From contig JAALGY010000051.1 in assembly GCA_032358165.1 (NCBI GenBank), positions 930,001-994,000 on the forward strand: DNA of 64,000 nt, written 5' to 3'. Both the position numbers and the translations under genes were made by a program. Under the pieces are notes generated by a model. That model did no database searches and was not told where the DNA came from. It saw only the letters and a program-made list of their open reading frames with translations. The DNA comes from Diplosphaera chodatii. Taxonomy: Eukaryota; Chlorophyta; Trebouxiophyceae; Prasiolales; Stichococcaceae. Below, one piece after another: positions 59,229 through 64,000 of the stretch (its first letter is position 1; the number at the start of each line of letters is the position of its first letter).

Positions 59229-62200
59229 ATGAACGTTGACACATCATACTTCCGCTCTCAAGCATTTGCTGCAGGATCGCCTGTGGCACGTAGGCCGACG
59301 ACAGCAGGCCGTGGCCGCGTGCAGATGGCAACATGGACCTCGGCACCCCAGTCGCAATATGAGGCAGATCAGAGGTAAGTCGAGGGATGCAGAATCAGCA
59401 CGAAATTCGAGAAACAAAAGTGCTGGGCGATGTTCTTTTAGTCCTGCAGAGGACCGCGATCAATTGTAGATCTGGGCATGAATTGCTTTGCAGGGGTGCA
59501 GCACCAGCGTGTGGCTGATTTGCAGATGAAAGCCATGACAAACACATTGGATTCTATAATTTGTTCCATATAGGAGAGGATCTCAGCCGGGTGAGCCCCG
59601 CAGCAACAGTGGATGGGCTGCGCCTGGCGGCAAGCCAAGCGCCACTGCAGCTGCTGCTGATGCGAAGCCTGTTGCAAACGTCACAGCCTGGCCCGGCATG
59701 GGCAAACATCCACAGTACATGCGCACCTGGATGCGTACGATGAGCGACAGGCCTGCAGGTCAGGTGGCAATATGTGATGGTCTGAACGGCATGCTGACAT
59801 GTTCACCAACGCACGTAACTCTTGACTGAAGTACCATCGCAGGACTGCAATTCGGGTGCTGATGTTGAATCTCCAGGCACTCAGCCTTCAGTCAAGCTCT
59901 ACGACAACCGCCTCTTTACCAACGAACGGCAGCAGGCCAGTGGAACAGGGGAGCCCCCACAGCAGCGGGGGCAGCACCAGCCCATGCCGCATCGGCCAAC
60001 TGCGCCTCGACACAGCACGGGCAGCCTGCCCAACCACGCAGCCGCACCAGCACAACCACAAGCCGCAAGCTCGCAACCGCCTCGCCTGCAGCCGCGGCGG
60101 TCGCAGCATCGTCTGACGGGTGGGGGCACGCCAGAGGTGGGGCCTGCCAGCAACAGCAGCACCCCGGAGCCTGGAGCTGCGCAGACACTTGCCTCAGCCG
60201 CCAGCAGCAGCCTGCTGCAAAGGCCGATGAGCCCAGGCAGGGTGCTCGGCGCCGTTGCAGCAACCGGCATGGAGCCAAGGCGTCCGCGCAGCAGCACCGG
60301 GCCTCCGCCCGAAACATCGTCAGCACCAGGCAGCCGGCCAGACACGCCTGCCGGCCGCATGCAGCTGCAACTTGCGCGGCAGCACCAACGCCGCAGCGAC
60401 CGACTGCAGGTAGCACTGCCTTTGCTGGTAATTTCGCATGCATGCAAAACCCCACAGCTTGCTCCTGAATCGGCACCTTGAGGCATCCGACAATCAGGCA
60501 CAGGTAGCAGGTTGAACTGTGCAGTTTGGCGCTGCAGGGAACTCGTGCAGTCTTCAGCACTATTCCGGTCAGGGAAACGGACGAGCCAGCGCAGCTGTTG
60601 CCGCAACCGCCGCTATTGGTAGCAGCCGGTGGCAGCGCTCACAGCCGCTCGCTCTCCCGCACAGACAGCGAGGCTGTAGGTGTCCAGGTGCTGGACAGCC
60701 AGCTTCCGTGCACGATACTGCAGCATGGCAGCGGCACCTGGAAGCACAGGCTGGTGCAAAATGATGCTAACTGTGCCCACGCATGATAACACACTTGTGT
60801 GCTTGAAAGGTGCTACCATGGCGCACCCCAACATCCAGTCCTAGATCAACAAAGGTTTGCCGCAGCTCCCATGTCTCCACCTGTTTCCCGATGTATGTGG
60901 CATGCTGTGTCACTCGATCGCACTCCAGCTTCTGGTTGGCACGTGCAGGACAGTGCTGAGCGTGCGCTGGGAGATGACCACAGCAGCATCAAGCGGACGC
61001 TCAGCAGCCTGGGCGGCGGAGAAATCACACCAGTGACGCCCAGTCAGCAGGTGTGCACTGCAAGCAGCACAGGCCAACGCCAATGGGAACAGGGCGACAA
61101 CAAAGCTGCACCTCAAAACTAGCGTTGGTCTTGACGCACCTGGACTTGTGCAGGCCTCTCTCCGGGCCTCCTCGCGGCCTGGCACGGCTGAAGACGCTGC
61201 ACAGCGGGAGCCCTTTGTCATCAACTTGACAGACACGAGGTGCTGCCAATCGGCAGAGACATTGCACCACGCCCCAGCTTGCTTGCAACGCAACCTGCAT
61301 ACACCAAGCGGACTGCTTGTGCTGTACGCTGCTGCAGGCAGTTTGTCAATCAGCCAGGACCCCGCAATGAGCCACTGCAGTGCCGCATCTTGCGCCAGCG
61401 CGTTGGCACACTGCGGGCAGCAGACCAGTACATTCTGCAGGTGTGACACTTTGTTGCAGTGTCTCCTCCTGCAGTGTATATGACACATATGGTGTGCTGG
61501 ACTGGCGATTGCTGCCAATGTCATGCAGCTGGACAACGGCGCACACTTCCTGCTGGCGGCGCGCAAGCGCAAGAAGAGCAAGTGCTCCAACTACCTCATC
61601 TCGCTGGAGCAGGTGCGGCTCTTGTGCTGCCCTGGGTTGACATCCAACGGTTGCCCAGGAAGGACTCCGCGGCTGGCACATGGTCAAGCTTTTGACTGAC
61701 GAAGAGTCTGCCTTTGCAGGCGGACCTGGCGCGACACTCCAGTGCCTTTGTTGGCAAAGTCCGCAGCAACTTCATGGGCACCGGATTCACTTGTTACGAC
61801 TCTGGCATCAGCCCCGCAAAGGCATCAGGCGCTATTCGTGGTGATGGCCGTGTTCATGCTTGTCCCTGTTGCCAATGACAGCACTACATGTCATACATTG
61901 GTGCACACTCAGTTCAGATGTCCATGCTGGGCAGATTATTCTTCTCAAGGCAATGCCGTCGGATCTAGCCGTCCGCTGTCTATGCAGGCGCAGACGCCAT
62001 CAGGGCGGAGCAGGCGGCGGTGCTGTACAATTACAACGTGCTGGGGACGCAGGGCCCCCGTAAAATGACGGTGCTGGTGCCGGACCTGGAGGGCAGCCGC
62101 GGCGGGGTGCCACCAGCCTTCCGCCCTGATGATGGCAATGCCCACGCCCTCATCGACAGGTGCAATGGGGCCCTCCTTTAAGTATTTGCTTTCTAGGACA

Positions 62201-62830
62201 AGTCCCAGTACAGTTGATATCTGGCTGTACACTGTGTTTCGATGGTGCATGGTCCCTGGGCAAACATTCAATGCGTCCAGAGCATGCCATTAGGAGAGGT
62301 CGTTGCAATTGGTATCAGTGTGCGACTCAAATGTGTCTTGCCTCCGCTGCATGTATGCGCAGTTTCAAGCAGCATGCACGGTTGAAGGACATGGTGCTCC
62401 TGCGAAACAAGCCGCCCAAGTGGAATGAGCAGCTGGGCGCCTACTGCCTCAACTTCAGCGGACGGGTGACTGCGGCCTCCGTGAAGAACTTCCAGTTGGT
62501 GGAGGAGGGCGACCCCTCCGAGCGAGTGGTGCTGCAGTACGGCAAGGTGGAGATAGAGCAAGCTGCCTGTGTGCATGCACCGCTGCAGCATGCATGTTGA
62601 GGGCTCAGCACATTTCAGGCACGGCATGGTGTCAAGTCTGAGCAAGCTTGAATTGCTGCGAGATGTCGCTGGACATGCTCGCGGCAAAGAAAAGGGGTTG
62701 TATGCACTATGTGCTGCCTCTACAGGTCGGCAAGGATGTGTTTTCAATGGACTATGCCCACCCGCTCACGGCGTTGCAGGCGTTCTGTATATGCCTGACC
62801 AGCTTCGACCACAAGCTGGGCTGCGAGTGA
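59229..62830 (+). CDS. Tubby-like protein
   Basis: Exons 59229-59374, 59577-59590 (uncertain), 59877-60409, 60538-60753, 60845-60892 (uncertain), 60949-61050, 61154-61239, 61338-61440, 61529-61612, 61720-61840, 61988-62159, 62363-62546, 62726-62830; about 637 residues. The long N-terminal half is Pro/Gln/Ser-rich and disordered. The tubby domain covers the last ~270 residues: [106 protein letters not shown] and the C-terminal [20 protein letters not shown]. The tubby barrel binds phosphoinositides such as PI(4,5)P2 through Lys/Arg residues (the KVRSNF strand), and in ciliated organisms delivers membrane proteins to cilia. No F-box, usual in land-plant TLPs, is seen. The start and second exon are the weak points. 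Confidence 0.87.
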
Positions 62831-63332
62831 TGCTTAGTAAGTCGTGCTGACAGACATGTTGGTGTTGAACCGTACATCACTGACCATGAGCACAACATAG
62901 TGTGGACCGTAATGCAGTGGTGCATCGGCCCCCGCCTTCCAGCAAGTGAACCCACTGCTGCCGGCCGTCACGGCATCGTCTTGTATATCCCGCCCCCTAT
63001 GGCCATCCTGTCGGTGGCGTAGCGACAGGCCTGGTTTGCAATGAAATGACATGCAGATGTCCGATGTACAGAAGCCAGCCTGCACATGCAGGAGCCCTAC
63101 TGTAGCTTGCTCAAGTAGCGGACCCACCGCTGCAAAACATCTGAACATGCGGCCTGTGCCCGTACAGAACATGCAGCCTGCCCGTACAGCATATTCTTAC
63201 CGTTCTTTCTCACAAGTTCAGGTCACCCCGCGGCAATCAACAGACACATTGCATCGCTGCTGATGACACAGGCACAGCGTCGCCAGAGACCGCGCATCGA
63301 ATGTTGCATTCAGCAATGCAATAACAGTGCGC
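62831..63332. other. Intergenic interval
   Basis: About 500 bp lie between the Tubby-like stop and the CBL start. They should carry the Tubby 3' UTR and the CBL promoter. A short near-duplicate phrase around 63154-63190 (CCGTACAG followed later by CCCGTACAGCAT) is the only repetition noticed. Confidence 0.45.
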
Positions 63333-64000
63333 ATGGGCAACTGCCTCAGCAGCAGCGAGGCAACAGGTCACACAGGAGGCCTGTCGATTAAGAGGCGGGA
63401 TCCTGACAGCCATCCGCAGCTTGCCAAGGAGACACACTGTGCGTGCTACATCAGGGACATGCCCTGCAGCAACATCATGCGCAGGCATCAGTCCGCAGCC
63501 GCACTCATGAGACGCATGCATGATTGGAACATGCGTTACAAGACAGCAAGGACGCTGCGTTGAGATTTGTGGTTATCAGCAAGCCTGTTGCATCCTGTGC
63601 TGGCATGCTGTGCAGTCACTGTGGACGAGGTGTATGCGTTGGGCGAACTGTATAAGAAGGTCAGCAATAGCCTGCATCAGGTGAGCACGGTAGCAAATGT
63701 GAAAGGCCTTTGCTGCCCAGGAATGTGAAACTATGCCCAAGATCATGCTACGGCTGGCACCATGGTGCAGAGTGCAGCATTTCCGCTGGTGCGCAGGATG
63801 GCGTCATCCAGAGGGACGAGTTCATGCAGGCGATATTTGGCGCCGCACCTGACCAAATGAACTTCTTCGCGGACCGGGTAATGATTTGCCTTGCGTTAGA
63901 TGCGAATCTGTGGTGCAGATGCTGTCAACCCAAACTGCAGAGTGATGCAGGACGCATCAGTATTGATCCGCTTTGCCCATATTCCTGCAGCTTTTCGCCC
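63333..64000 (+). CDS. CBL: Calcineurin B-like (CBL) calcium sensor (3' partial)
   Basis: Exons 63333-63438, 63616-63680, 63797-63877 and the first bases of another at 63991-64000, where the window ends. The protein starts MGNCLSSSE, a consensus for N-myristoylation at Gly2 with an adjacent Cys suited to palmitoylation, so it should be membrane-bound like plant CBL1/CBL9. Then come FTVDEVYALGELYKKVSNSL and DGVIQRDEFMQAIFGAAPDQ with NFFADR, the helix-loop-helix of the first, modified EF-hand of CBL proteins. CBLs bind Ca2+ and recruit CIPK kinases to ion transporters. The other three EF-hands and the C-terminal FPSF-like phosphorylation site would lie outside the window. The phase-1 join T/TC gives the conserved Phe of FTV. 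Confidence 0.85.

Overview
The window is nuclear DNA of a green alga, most likely a chlorophyte of the Trebouxiophyceae type. Plastid and thylakoid genes (CYP37, an LPA1/REP27 relative, TIC20, a PDZ protein of the MET1 kind) sit beside eukaryotic housekeeping genes (PIG-A, SUV3, RIT1, eEFSec). Almost every gene is cut into many short exons. Introns are mostly about 100-250 nt, begin gtgagc/gtgcgt/gtgtgc and end gcag, and exons have very G/C-rich third positions. Because exons are short, the real proteins are seen only by joining pieces. I used family motifs and splice phase: for nearly all models the exon phases close and the total length is a multiple of three. The species itself is inference.

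Layout. 0.1-2.6 kb: CYP37 (+, 5' end cut by the window). 2.9-5.4 kb: MET1-like PDZ plastid protein (-). 5.8-12.4 kb: TopBP1/MEI1-like protein with several BRCT domains (-). 12.9-19.0 kb: SUV3 RNA helicase (-). 19.4-22.5 kb: RIT1, the initiator-tRNA ribosyl phosphate transferase (-). 22.9-25.0 kb: LPA1/REP27-like photosystem II factor (+). 25.4-31.9 kb: 24-exon ferric reductase (-). 32.4-34.0 kb: secretory, Cys-rich membrane protein of unknown family (+), head-to-head with the reductase.

34.7-35.9 kb: TIC20 (-). 37.0-40.1 kb: PIG-A (+). 40.3-41.5 kb: unrecognised gene whose 5' end I could not place (-). 42.6-44.7 kb: secreted Pro/Thr/Ala-rich protein built from a duplicated two-exon unit (+). 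44.9-48.5 kb: selenocysteine elongation factor eEFSec (-). 48.9-50.1 kb: CreA-family plastid protein (+). 50.7-55.8 kb: ARID + AT-hook + SANT chromatin protein (-). 57.0-57.5 kb: small intronless disordered protein (-). 58.1-58.9 kb: intronless AhpC/TSA-like redoxin (-). 59.2-62.8 kb: Tubby-like protein (+). 63.3 kb to the window end: calcineurin B-like calcium sensor (+, 3' end cut).

There is no operon logic. Several pairs are divergent and share 300-450 bp upstream intervals (RIT1/LPA1-like, ferric reductase/Cys-rich protein, eEFSec/CreA, redoxin/Tubby). I found no mobile element, CRISPR array, rRNA or convincing tRNA. The least explained parts are the Cys-rich protein beside the ferric reductase, the duplicated secreted protein, the unrecognised gene at 40.3 kb, and a perfect 12-bp inverted repeat at 57.6 kb.
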